A stretch of 64,000 nucleotides of DNA, taken from the NCBI GenBank assembly GCA_009914555.1, contig WNDY01000004.1, positions 62,001 through 126,000 on the forward strand. The letters run 5' to 3'. Position 1 is the first letter of the stretch. Each line of letters starts with the position of its first letter. Under the pieces are notes generated by a model. It made no database searches and had not been told where the DNA came from. It saw only the letters and a program-made list of their open reading frames with translations. Of the stretch, positions 40,659 to 49,040 are shown in pieces. The translations under genes were made by a program, and so were the position numbers. Source of the DNA: Xylophilus sp. (GTDB taxonomy: Bacteria > Pseudomonadota > Gammaproteobacteria > Burkholderiales > Burkholderiaceae_C).

Positions 40659-40997
40659 TCAGGTCGTGTAATCCACGGCCGCCCATTCGAAGTACGGCTT
40701 CAGGTCGGCGATCAGCGCCTGGTGCAGCGGGTGGAACAGGTACGCGTCGAGCGCCTTGGCGTCGTCCACTTCCGATTCGAGCACGTAGTCCCAGCTGATC
40801 GGGCGCACCAGCTCGTTGGCTGCCACCAGCCAGGCGCGGATGGCCGGGATCTGCGCGCCGAGCGCGGTCATGCGGTCGGCCAGCGACTTCTCCAGCGCCT
40901 CGTTCTTTGGCACGTCCGGCTTGCGGCGGAACAGCACGACGTGGCGAATGCGGCCGGCCACGGCCGGGCTGCTGCTGTTGCTGCTATCGATGGCCAT
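40659..40997 (-). CDS. Dabb-domain (stress-responsive alpha/beta barrel) protein
   Basis: The 112-residue protein fits the Dabb family: RIRHVVLFRRKPDVP at the start, and a late FHPLHQALIADLKPYFEWAAVDY. Such proteins form dimeric ferredoxin-like barrels, often of unknown function near polyketide or sugar-acid enzymes. It begins 3 nt after the SnoaL-like frame ends, in the same direction. Confidence 0.85.
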   Translation of the reverse strand: MAIDSSNSSSPAVAGRIRHVVLFRRKPDVPKNEALEKSLADRMTALGAQIPAIRAWLVAANELVRPISWDYVLESEVDDAKALDAYLFHPLHQALIADLKPYFEWAAVDYTT

Positions 40998-41000
40998 CGC

Positions 41001-41448
41001 TCACTCGCTCTTGAGGTGGAAGTTGCGGCCGGCGTAGTCGAAGTCCACCAGCTCGTTGATCGCGACCGACTTGTCGGCCGGCGACACGTAGTAGGCGCGG
41101 ATCTCGGCGATGCGGCCGTCGCGGAACTCGTACCACTCGGCGCCGCGCAGCGCGGTGCCGGACTTGTTCTTCCAGTGGGTCCACTCGATCACCGCCTCAG
41201 GCTTGTCATGGCTGACCACGATGCGCTCGATGGTCCACTGCGAGCTCAGCGTCTCGACGCACCAGATCAACTTCCTGGCGATGGTGTCGGCGCCGCGCCA
41301 GGGCACCTCGGGCAGGCCGGTCGGGAAGTAGTGCACCGCGTCGGGCGTGAAGCTGTCGACCAGCGCCTGGTAGTCGGCGGCGTTGCAGGCGGCGAAGTAG
41401 CGGCGGATCAGCGCCTCTTAGTAGGCGAGTGTGGTCGGTGATGCTCAT
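41001..41448 (-). pseudogene. SnoaL-like/NTF2-fold protein, 5' end frameshifted
   Basis: A good ribosome site (GGAG) precedes ATG 41448 and the first codons read MSITDHTRLL. The rest of the protein (EALIRRYFAACNAADYQALV onward to FHLKSE) lies in the next frame. A single extra base near 41415-41424 (CTAAGAGG) would explain it; removing one A joins LL to EALIRR. The intact product would be about 148 residues, an NTF2-like fold. Alternatively a shorter protein from GTG 41336 is made. Confidence 0.75.
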
Positions 41449-41475
41449 GAGGGCTCCTGCGGACGGAGGGGGCGT

Positions 41476-42285
41476 TCAGTGCGAACCGGCGGGCTTCGCC
41501 GGGGCGATCGGGGGGCGGCCGGCGGCCACCCAGTCCTTGTACTGCTGGCGCGTGGCGTCGCTCGGCGGGTACAGGCCCCAGAGCGCCTCGCCGGTCTGCA
41601 CGCGCAGGGCGAGGTAGTCCTTGATGTCGTCGCGCTTTTCGCACAGGTCGGCCATTTCCTCAGCCAGGTGCGCCGGCACCACGGTGATGTTGTCGCCGTC
41701 GCCGTGGATCACGTCGCCCGGGTAGACGGCCACGCCGGCGCAGCCGATCGGCACGTTCAGGTCGGCCACATGGTGGTACGACAGGCGGGTGGTCGCGGTG
41801 ACGCCGGTGGACCAGACGGGGAAGTCCATCGCGGCCAGTTCGGTGCCGTCGCGGAAGCTGCCGTCAGTCACCACGCCGCGGGCGCCGCGCATCATCATGC
41901 GGGTGATGAGCATGTTGCCCTTCGATGCGGCGCGGCCGTCCTTATTGCTGTCGATCACCAGCACATGGCCCGGTTCGAGCTGCTCGACGCCGACCCATTG
42001 CAGGTTGTCGGCCGAGGGCTCGACGGTCAGGTTGCCGTAGACGTCGACGTCCTCGCGCGCCGGGATGAAGCGCATGGTGTAGGCCCGGCCGGCGAAGGGC
42101 TTGATCTTCCTGTTGAGCGGCTTCAGGCCATGCAGCACCGGCTGGCGGAAGCCCTTGGTGTAGAGCTGCGCGGTCAGCGAGCCGCTGGTCACCCGGGCCA
42201 GGCGGTCGAGCACCGAATCCGGCACGAAGGGCGCATGAGCGCGCTGGGGAATCGCCTTGAGCGGGGCGTTCGGGGAGGCGGTCAT
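41476..42285 (-). CDS. RraA/HMG aldolase-family protein
   Basis: The 269-residue protein matches the RraA-like fold used by class II pyruvate aldolases: PGHVLVIDSNKDGRAASKGN, LITRMMMRGARGVVTDG and the SFRDGTEL motif with the metal/pyruvate-binding Arg-Asp pair. True RraA is about 160 residues, so the long N- and C-terminal extensions favour an aldolase. In this context it may cleave a 4-deoxy-5-keto or 2-keto-3-deoxy sugar acid. It is divergent from the IclR-type gene. Confidence 0.8.
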   Translation of the reverse strand: MTASPNAPLKAIPQRAHAPFVPDSVLDRLARVTSGSLTAQLYTKGFRQPVLHGLKPLNRKIKPFAGRAYTMRFIPAREDVDVYGNLTVEPSADNLQWVGVEQLEPGHVLVIDSNKDGRAASKGNMLITRMMMRGARGVVTDGSFRDGTELAAMDFPVWSTGVTATTRLSYHHVADLNVPIGCAGVAVYPGDVIHGDGDNITVVPAHLAEEMADLCEKRDDIKDYLALRVQTGEALWGLYPPSDATRQQYKDWVAAGRPPIAPAKPAGSH

Positions 42286-42481
42286 GGCAATAGCTGAAGT
42301 GAAGGGGACAGAGGTGCGGTAGCAGGACCATCGGGGGCCATCAGGTATTCCCGGGAAGTGGGATTTCGGCGGCGTGAATATCCATGCGCAACACCGAGAG
42401 GCATGCTATTTCAAACGCTCCGAAATCAAAATGCGGCCCTCGGGCTCGCGCCATGCGAGTCCCAATATCCGGGACAAAGCC

Positions 42482-44095
42482 ATGCACACCCCCTCCGCCC
42501 GCCCCGCAGCGGCCGCGCGCGCCAGCGACAGCAGCCACACGCTGGAAAAAGCCTTCAACATCCTCGACGCCATCGGCTCGGAGCCGCACGGCCTGAGCCA
42601 GAGCGCGCTGGCCGAACGGCTGGCCATCCCGCGCACCACCGCCTACCGGCTGCTGGCCACGCTGGTGGACCGCGGCATGGTGCGCCGCGACTCGCTGCGG
42701 CGGGTGTACTGCCTGGGGTTCCGCCGCTTCGAGATGGCGGGCCAGGTCTACACCATGCCAGACCTGATGGCCGCCGCCGCGCTGGAGCTGCGCGACCTGA
42801 CCGGCGAGACCTCGTACCTGACCGCGCTCGACGGCGCCGAGGTGGTGAGCCTGGAGCGCTGCGACGGCGCGCACAGCCTGCGCAGCAACGCGGTGCTGGG
42901 CCAGCGCAAACCGGTCTACTGCACCAGCCAGGGCAAGGCGATCCTGTCGGCGCTCGACCCGGCCGAGCGCGACGCCATCGTGCGCGACGTCACGCCCAAG
43001 CCGCTGACGCAGCACACCATCGCCGACCGCCGCCGCCTGCAGGCCGAGCTCAAGATCACCGCCGCGCGCGGCTATCCGATTGACGACGAGGAGATCGTGG
43101 TCGGCGTGGGCTGTGTCGGCGCGCCGGTGGTGGACACGGCGGGCCGCGTGCGCGGCGCCATCAGCGTGGCCGGCCCGGCCTGGCGGCTCACGCCCGAGCG
43201 CGTCGAGCTGCTGGGCCCCGAGGTGGCCGAGGCCGCCCGGCGCGTGGGCCCGCAGCTGCAGGCCAGCCGCCCGGTGGACGGCGATGCCGTGGTGCAGGCC
43301 GTGCCGGGCCAGTGGGCCTTCCACGGCGCGCATCCGCACTGGTGCCCGCGGCGGCGCACGCTGTGTTCTGGGCCGACGCGCTCGCCCCGTCGCTGCATGG
43401 CTGCGACGAAGGCGGCGCCGACCGGCAGCTGGCGCTGGCCGAGCGGCCGATCACCGGGCTACTGCCGCGGCCCGACGGCGGCATCTGGCTGGTGCACGAC
43501 CAGGGCGTGGCGGGCGACGGTCGACCCGCGCGGCGCGGCGTCTCCCGCGCCGGTGGAAGGCTGGTTCGACGGCACGGTCCAGGCCGTCTGCGCCGATGCC
43601 GGCGGCAGCCGCGTCTGGATCGCAGCGGCCACGCCCGACGGCGGCAGCGCCATCGGCCCCTGGAGCCCGGAGGAGGGGCTGGAGGGGCAGTGGCGGCTGG
43701 CCGAGCCCGCCTCCTGCCTGCGCTGGAACGCGGCGGAAGAAACGCTCTATGCCGCGGCCCCGGCCTCCGGCAGCATCCTGTTGCTGCGCCCCGGCAGCAC
43801 GGCGGTGCGGCGCCTCGCCACCGTGCCCAAGGGCTCGGGCCGCATCGCCGGCCTGGCCTTCGACGCCGAAGGCGGCATCTGGACCGCGCTGCAGGACGGC
43901 TGGAGCGTGGTGCGCATCACCGCCGACGGCAGCCTCGACGGCGTGATCGGCCTGCCCGTGCCCTGCCCCACCGGCGTGGAGGTCGGCGGTGCGGACGGCC
44001 GGCGGCTCTACGTGACCTCGGCGCGCCAGCCGGTGGCGCTGGATGCGCTGGCCAATGCGCCGCTGTCGGGGCGGCTGTTCGAGCTGGCCATCTAG
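42482..44095 (+). CDS. IclR-family regulator fused to an SMP-30/gluconolactonase-like propeller
   Basis: The 537-codon frame starts with an IclR winged helix (residues about 20-75, ALAERLAIPRTTAYRLLATL) and effector domain (to about 260, including YCTSQGKAILSAL and GVGCVGAPVVDTAGRVRGAI). It continues into an SMP-30-type propeller (CLRWNAAEETLYAAAPASGS, GLAFDAEGGIWTALQDG). Between about 43345 and 43515 the propeller sequence is in another frame (AVFWADALAPSLHG, GLLPRPDGGIWLVHD), implying two compensating indels. Metal-ligand motifs of active SMP-30 are altered. An inverted repeat GTCCC-N7-GGGAC (42459-42475) precedes the start. Confidence 0.85.
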   Translation: MHTPSARPAAAARASDSSHTLEKAFNILDAIGSEPHGLSQSALAERLAIPRTTAYRLLATLVDRGMVRRDSLRRVYCLGFRRFEMAGQVYTMPDLMAAAALELRDLTGETSYLTALDGAEVVSLERCDGAHSLRSNAVLGQRKPVYCTSQGKAILSALDPAERDAIVRDVTPKPLTQHTIADRRRLQAELKITAARGYPIDDEEIVVGVGCVGAPVVDTAGRVRGAISVAGPAWRLTPERVELLGPEVAEAARRVGPQLQASRPVDGDAVVQAVPGQWAFHGAHPHWCPRRRTLCSGPTRSPRRCMAATKAAPTGSWRWPSGRSPGYCRGPTAASGWCTTRAWRATVDPRGAASPAPVEGWFDGTVQAVCADAGGSRVWIAAATPDGGSAIGPWSPEEGLEGQWRLAEPASCLRWNAAEETLYAAAPASGSILLLRPGSTAVRRLATVPKGSGRIAGLAFDAEGGIWTALQDGWSVVRITADGSLDGVIGLPVPCPTGVEVGGADGRRLYVTSARQPVALDALANAPLSGRLFELAI

Positions 44096-44096
44096 C

Positions 44097-45119
44097 TCAG
44101 GCGCTCTCGCGCACCACGAGTTCGAACCCCAGGTCGTGCACCTGCGGCGCCGGCGCGGCGGCGCCGCCGTCGAGCAGGCGCGCGCGCAGCAGTTCGCCGG
44201 CGCGCTCGCCCAGCGCCCGGGCGTTGACCCGTACGGTGGTCAGCGCCGGCACGGCGACAGCCGCCACCGGCAGGTCCGAGAAGCCGACCACGGCCAGCCG
44301 GTCGGGCACCGCCCGGCCCTGGCGGCGGCAGGCGTCCAGCACGCCCAGCGCCAGCGTGTCGTTGCTGCAGAAGACCCCGTCGATGCCGGGCCGCCCGGCG
44401 AGCAACTGCGCGACCGCACCGGCACCGTCGGCGATGGAGGACGGCGGCTGCACCAGGTGCACCGCTACCGCCTCGCCATCGCCGCCCTCGGCCCGGACCG
44501 CCTCGCGCAGGCCCTGCAGCCGCTGGCGCGAGCGGCCCTCCTCCGAGCCGACGAAGGCCAGCTGCCGGCAGCCGCGCGCCCACAGGTGGCGGCCCACGGC
44601 CATGCCGGCGGCGCGGTTGGAGAAGCCGACCACCATGTCGATCGGCGCATCGCTCAGGTCCCAGCATTCGACGACCGGCACGGCGGCCCGCCGCAGCCGT
44701 TCGCACACGGCCGGCGCATGCGTCGTGCCGACCAGCACCATGGCCTCGACGCGGCGGCCGACGAAGGCGCCGACCAGCCGCTCCTCTTCCGCGTCGTCGT
44801 AGCGGGTCTGGCCGACGAGCAACTGGTAGCCGGCCTGCGACAGCGCGACCGACAGCCCGTCGACCGTCTCGGCGAACCAGGCATTGGAGAGCGTGGGCAG
44901 GATCGCGCCGACGATGCGCGAGCGGCTCGACGCCAGCGTGCCGGCGTTGAGGTTGGGCACGTAGCCCAGGCGCGCTACGGCCGCGAGGACCGCCGCGCGG
45001 GTCTCGGGCGCCACGCTGCCGGGGTCGCTGAGCACCCGCGAGACGGTGACGCGGGCCACGCCGGCGGCGCGGGCCACGTCGCTCATGCGGACGCGGCCGG
45101 AAGAAGGGTTGGAAGGCAT
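44097..45119 (-). CDS. LacI-family transcriptional regulator, second copy
   Basis: The 340-residue protein is a close paralogue of the regulator at 32703-33743: helix-turn-helix MSDVARAAGVARVTVSRVLS, hinge ARLGYVPNLNAGTLASSRSR, and effector segments VVGFSNRAAGMAVG and FCSNDTLALGVLDACRRQG. The two differ at the recognition-helix positions (SLVTVSR in one, ARVTVSR here), so operator choice probably differs. It is divergent from the mannonate dehydratase gene, with a 16-bp palindrome between them. Confidence 0.93.
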   Translation of the reverse strand: MPSNPSSGRVRMSDVARAAGVARVTVSRVLSDPGSVAPETRAAVLAAVARLGYVPNLNAGTLASSRSRIVGAILPTLSNAWFAETVDGLSVALSQAGYQLLVGQTRYDDAEEERLVGAFVGRRVEAMVLVGTTHAPAVCERLRRAAVPVVECWDLSDAPIDMVVGFSNRAAGMAVGRHLWARGCRQLAFVGSEEGRSRQRLQGLREAVRAEGGDGEAVAVHLVQPPSSIADGAGAVAQLLAGRPGIDGVFCSNDTLALGVLDACRRQGRAVPDRLAVVGFSDLPVAAVAVPALTTVRVNARALGERAGELLRARLLDGGAAAPAPQVHDLGFELVVRESA

Positions 45120-45266
45120 GGCGGGTCGAACGGTAGGCGCTGGCGGAAAGCCGCGGGCCGAAGGGGCGCCATGCGGTCCCGGGTTGTTCCAGCCCGTGGG
45201 AATTGTGGCGCAGCAGGCGGCCGGGCCGGCGCTTCCCGGCTTGCCGCCGGTGCCGCGGCCTCCATA

Positions 45267-45282
45267 ATGGACACGTGTCCAT
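45267..45282. promoter_or_regulatory. 16-bp perfect palindrome, likely operator of the second LacI regulator
   Basis: ATGGACACGTGTCCAT reads the same on both strands with a central CG, as LacI-type operators do. It lies 24 nt before the mannonate dehydratase start and 147 nt from the divergent LacI gene. Confidence 0.7.
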
Positions 45283-45305
45283 CGACATGTCCCGAAACAT
45301 CGCCC

Positions 45306-46400
45306 GTGTACATCAGCGAACAACTCCTCAACCCCGATGAACGCCGGCTGCGACTCTCCACCCAGCTGGGCGTCGAGCACGTCGTGCTCGACAACCGCGG
45401 CACCGAACTGGTGTCGGCCCAGGGCGGCGTGACCGCCTGGGACGCCGCCAGGCTGCGCGACTACCGCCGATGGGTCGAAGGCTTCGGCCTGAAGATCGAC
45501 GTCTTCGCGCTCGACGTCGGCTCCATCCTGCTCGACTCGCTGGTCGACATCGACAGCGCGCGCCGCCAGCGCGACGTGCTGGCCGACAACATCCGCAAGG
45601 CGGCCGACGCCGGCATCACCTGCCTCAAGTACAACGTGCAGATGGTGGGCATCACCCGCACCGCGCTCAAGCCGGGCCGCGGCGGCGCGCGCAACTCCAG
45701 CTTCGTCCATGCCGAGTACCGGCCCGAGGACGACCGCAAGCATTCGTACTGGGGCGTCGGCTACCCGAGCAACCAGGACGAGGGCGGCAGCGCATCGGCC
45801 GCGCTGTGCGGCCAGAAGATGGCGCGCGAGGTGCCTCCGGTGACCGCGCAGGCCGGGTGGAACGCGATCGAGTTCCTGGTCGAAGGCCTTGTCCCGGCGG
45901 CCGATGCCGCCGGCGTGCGCCTGGCCTGCCATCCGCACGACCCGGCCTACCCCGTCGGCGGGCTCAACGGCATCGAGCACGTGGTCGGCTCGGCCGACGG
46001 CATCCGCCGCTTCCTCGCGCTGTCGTCCAGCCCGAACCACGGTCTGAACTTCTGCCAGGGCACGGTGGCCGAGATGTTCCGCGAGCCGGGCCGCCACATG
46101 GTCCCGGTGATCGAGGAGTTCGCATCCACCGGCCGGATCTTCATGGTCCACTTCCGCAACATCCGCGGCGGCTACCTCGACTTCCAGGAGGTCTTCCCCG
46201 ACGAGGGCGACGTGGACATGCTCGAAGCCCTGCGCGCCTACTAGCGCGGCGGCTACCGCGGCCCGCTGTGCCCCGACCACGTGCCGGTCAGCGACATCGA
46301 CGAGGGCCGCGAACGCTTCATGTCCTTCGCGCTCGGATACACCCGGGGGCTGCTCCAGGCAGTCGTTGCATGGAAAGCACCAGCGGCCCATACCCCCTGA
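45306..46400 (+). pseudogene. Mannonate dehydratase-like (UxuA-type) gene with an internal amber codon
   Basis: From GTG 45306 the frame reads YISEQLLNPDERRLRLSTQL, FALDVGSILLDSLVDID, YNVQMVGITRTALKPGRGG, ACHPHDPAYPVGGLNGIEHV, NFCQGTVAEMFREPG and MVHFRNIRGGYLDFQEVF, all UxuA-like (metal-binding Cys and His). A TAG at 46242-46244 cuts it after EALRAY, yet the next codons in frame read RGGYRGPLCPDHVPVSDIDE, the conserved C-terminus, to a TGA at 46398. The full product would be 364 residues. Mutation, misread base or read-through are all possible. Confidence 0.85.
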
Positions 46401-46432
46401 TCCATTTTCATCCCCACGACAAGGAACGAGAC

Positions 46433-48166
46433 ATGGCCCCACCCGCACGACTGCGCAGCCAGCGCTGGCTGGACAACAACGACTTCCGCACCTTCAACCA
46501 CCGCAGCCGCATCATGCAGATGGGCTACGACCGCGCCGACTGGGAAGGCAAGCCGGTCATCGCGATCATGAACAGCTGGTCGGAATACAACCCCTGCCAC
46601 ATGCACTTCCGCCAGCGCGTGGAAGACGTCAAGCGCGGCGTGCTGCAGGCCGGCGGCTTTCCGCTGGAGATGCCGACCATGTCGCTCAACGACGCGCTGG
46701 TCAAACCCTCCGCCCTGCTCTACCGCAACCTGATGGCGATGGAAGTGGAGGAGATGATCCGCTGCTATCCGGTCGACGGCGTGGTGCTCATGGGCGGCTG
46801 CGACAAGACCACGCCGGCCATGCTGCTCGGCGCCACCAGCGCCGACGTGCCGGCGATCTTCCTGCCGGCCGGGCCGATGCTGCGCGGCAATGCGCGCGGC
46901 GCCACGCTCGGCTCGGGCTCGGACGCCTTCAAGCACTGGGACGACCGGCGCGCCGGCATCCTGACCGAGGAAGCCTGGGACGCGGTCATCAGCGGCATCG
47001 CGCGCAGCCCCGGCACGTGCATGACCATGGGCACGGCCAGCACCATGACCGCGATCGCCGAAGCGCTGGGCATGGCGCTGCCCGGCGCTTCGAGCGTGCC
47101 GGCGGTCGATGCCGGCCACCAGCGCCTGAGCGCCGAGGCCGGCCGGCGCATCGTGGCGCTGGTGCGCGAGGACCTGCGCCCGGCCGCCATCCAGACCCGC
47201 AACGCGTTTCTCAACGCCATCACGGTCGCGATGGCGATGGGCTGCTCGACCAACGCCATCATCCACGTGATCGCCATGGCCCGCCGCGCCGGGCGCTACG
47301 ACGTGGGGCTGGAGGACTTCGACCGCTTCAGCCGCGAGGTGCCGGTGATCGCCAACATCCGGCCCAACGGCACCAGCGCCTATCTGATGGAGGACTTCCA
47401 CTACGCCGGCGGCCTGCCGGCGCTGATGCAGCGCCTGGCGCCGCACCTGCACCTGGACGAGCGCACCGTGGCCGGCACCACCATCGGCCAGAACATCGCG
47501 GCAGCCACGGTCTACAACGACGAGGTGATCCGGCCGCTGGACCGGCCGGTCTATGCCGAAGGCTCGCTGGCCGTGCTGCGCGGCAACCTCGCGCCCGACG
47601 GCTGCGTCATCAAGCCCAGCGCCATGAGCGAGAAGTTCCTGCGCCACAGCGGCCCGGCGCTGGTGTTCGACGACTATCCGAGCCTCAAAACGATGCTCGA
47701 CGATCCCGAGGCCGACGTGACCGAGGACCACGTCATCGTGCTGCGCAACGCCGGCCCCCGGAGCGGGCCGGGCATGCCCGAGTGGGGCATGGTCCCGGTG
47801 CCGCTGAAGCTGGTGAAGCAGGGCGTGCGCGACATGCTGCGCATCAGCGATGCGCGCATGAGCGGCACCAGCTACGGCGCCTGCGTGCTGCACGTCGCGC
47901 CCGAGGCCTTCGTCGGCGGCAACCTTGCGCTCGTCGAGACCGGCGACACCATCACGGTGGACGTGCCGGGCCGGCGCATCCACTGGGCGGTGAGCGACGA
48001 GGAGATCGCGCGCCGCCGCGCCCGCTGGCAGGCACCGCCGGCGCGCTTCGAACGCGGCTACGGCGCGATGTTCACCGAGCACATCCTGCAGGCCGACCAG
48101 GGCTGCGACATGGACTTCCTGCGGACTGCCGGCAGGCCGTCGTCCGGCGAACCCGCCATCTACTGA
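46433..48166 (+). CDS. IlvD/Edd-family sugar-acid dehydratase
   Basis: The 577-residue protein has the Fe-S cluster Cys motifs of the dihydroxyacid/phosphogluconate dehydratase family: NPCHMHF, MGGCDKTTPAMLLGA and PGTCMTMGTAST, plus the late DARMSGTSYGACVLH. Length and the N-terminal RSQRWLDNNDFRTFNHRSR fit the pentonate/hexonate branch (arabonate, xylonate, galactonate) rather than IlvD itself. ATG 46433 has an AAGGAA site. It lies 32 nt after the UxuA-like frame in the same operon. Confidence 0.92.
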   Translation: MAPPARLRSQRWLDNNDFRTFNHRSRIMQMGYDRADWEGKPVIAIMNSWSEYNPCHMHFRQRVEDVKRGVLQAGGFPLEMPTMSLNDALVKPSALLYRNLMAMEVEEMIRCYPVDGVVLMGGCDKTTPAMLLGATSADVPAIFLPAGPMLRGNARGATLGSGSDAFKHWDDRRAGILTEEAWDAVISGIARSPGTCMTMGTASTMTAIAEALGMALPGASSVPAVDAGHQRLSAEAGRRIVALVREDLRPAAIQTRNAFLNAITVAMAMGCSTNAIIHVIAMARRAGRYDVGLEDFDRFSREVPVIANIRPNGTSAYLMEDFHYAGGLPALMQRLAPHLHLDERTVAGTTIGQNIAAATVYNDEVIRPLDRPVYAEGSLAVLRGNLAPDGCVIKPSAMSEKFLRHSGPALVFDDYPSLKTMLDDPEADVTEDHVIVLRNAGPRSGPGMPEWGMVPVPLKLVKQGVRDMLRISDARMSGTSYGACVLHVAPEAFVGGNLALVETGDTITVDVPGRRIHWAVSDEEIARRRARWQAPPARFERGYGAMFTEHILQADQGCDMDFLRTAGRPSSGEPAIY

Positions 48167-48374
48167 AGAGAAGAAGGAAGCCGGTCTGCGGCGGGGCCGG
48201 CTGGCCGCGCCGCTTCCTCCGACGCTGCTTTTCGCCGCGCGGCACGCCGGCGCGAATCCGCGCCGTCCTACATCGACAAGGGAACCGGCCCGGCCCGCAG
48301 GCGTGCAGGCAGGCGCCGATCGTCTGGTGGCTGCCGGCGGGGATGCTCCCTGCTGTCGTTTGCACAGAACGAGA

Positions 48375-49016
48375 ATGCCCCGCAAACCCTCTCCTTCGTC
48401 GGCCAACCGCCGCCGGCTTCTGGCCGGCGTGGCCGTGCTCGCCACGGGCCGGTGGTGGAGCACTCCGCTGTGGCGCGCAACGCTGGCCGCAGGCATCGCC
48501 CAGACGCCATCGCAGGCCGCCCCGGCGACGGGATGGCCGACTCGGGAGGTATCGCCGAGGTTCATGCGCTTCTCCCAGGGCATCACCGAGCATGCCGACC
48601 TCGATGCGGTCACCGGCGCGCGCATCGAGGCGGCGCTGCGGCGGCAATTCCCCGCCTTCGACGACCACCTTGCCACGCTGACCGGGCCCGGCGGGACGCA
48701 GCCGCTGCCTGCTGCCGCAGCGCTGCTCGCGGCCGCGGGCGACGCGGGGCTGCGCGATCTGGCGCTGGCCGTGGTGTCGGCCTGGTACACGGGCACGGTA
48801 GGCGCCGGCAAGGATGCCGCCGTGGTGTCGTATGCCGAGGCGCTGATGTACCGCACCGTCGCGGACGGCCAGGTGGTGCCCACCTATTGCAACTACGGTC
48901 CGCAGTGGTGGACGAAGGCGCCGCCCGAGGCCGGCGTCTCCGCGCCGGAGGTGTCCAAGGCGCCGCCGCCGGCGACCACCGGCATTCCCGAACCGAAGAA
49001 TTCAACCCGCCCATGA
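48375..49016 (+). CDS. Sugar/gluconate dehydrogenase complex small subunit
   Basis: The 213-residue protein begins with a twin-arginine-like signal (SANRRRLLAGVAVLATG) and belongs to the small-subunit family of membrane-bound FAD sugar dehydrogenases (sorbitol/gluconate dehydrogenase subunit 3). It shows the typical AWYTGTVG, VVSYAEALMYRTVADGQVVP and TYCNYGPQWWTKAP. In known complexes it is needed to export the GMC subunit, which lacks a signal peptide. It is followed directly by the GMC and cytochrome genes. Confidence 0.88.
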   Translation: MPRKPSPSSANRRRLLAGVAVLATGRWWSTPLWRATLAAGIAQTPSQAAPATGWPTREVSPRFMRFSQGITEHADLDAVTGARIEAALRRQFPAFDDHLATLTGPGGTQPLPAAAALLAAAGDAGLRDLALAVVSAWYTGTVGAGKDAAVVSYAEALMYRTVADGQVVPTYCNYGPQWWTKAPPEAGVSAPEVSKAPPPATTGIPEPKNSTRP

Positions 49017-49040
49017 CCGCCGCAAGGCAGAGGTGACACC

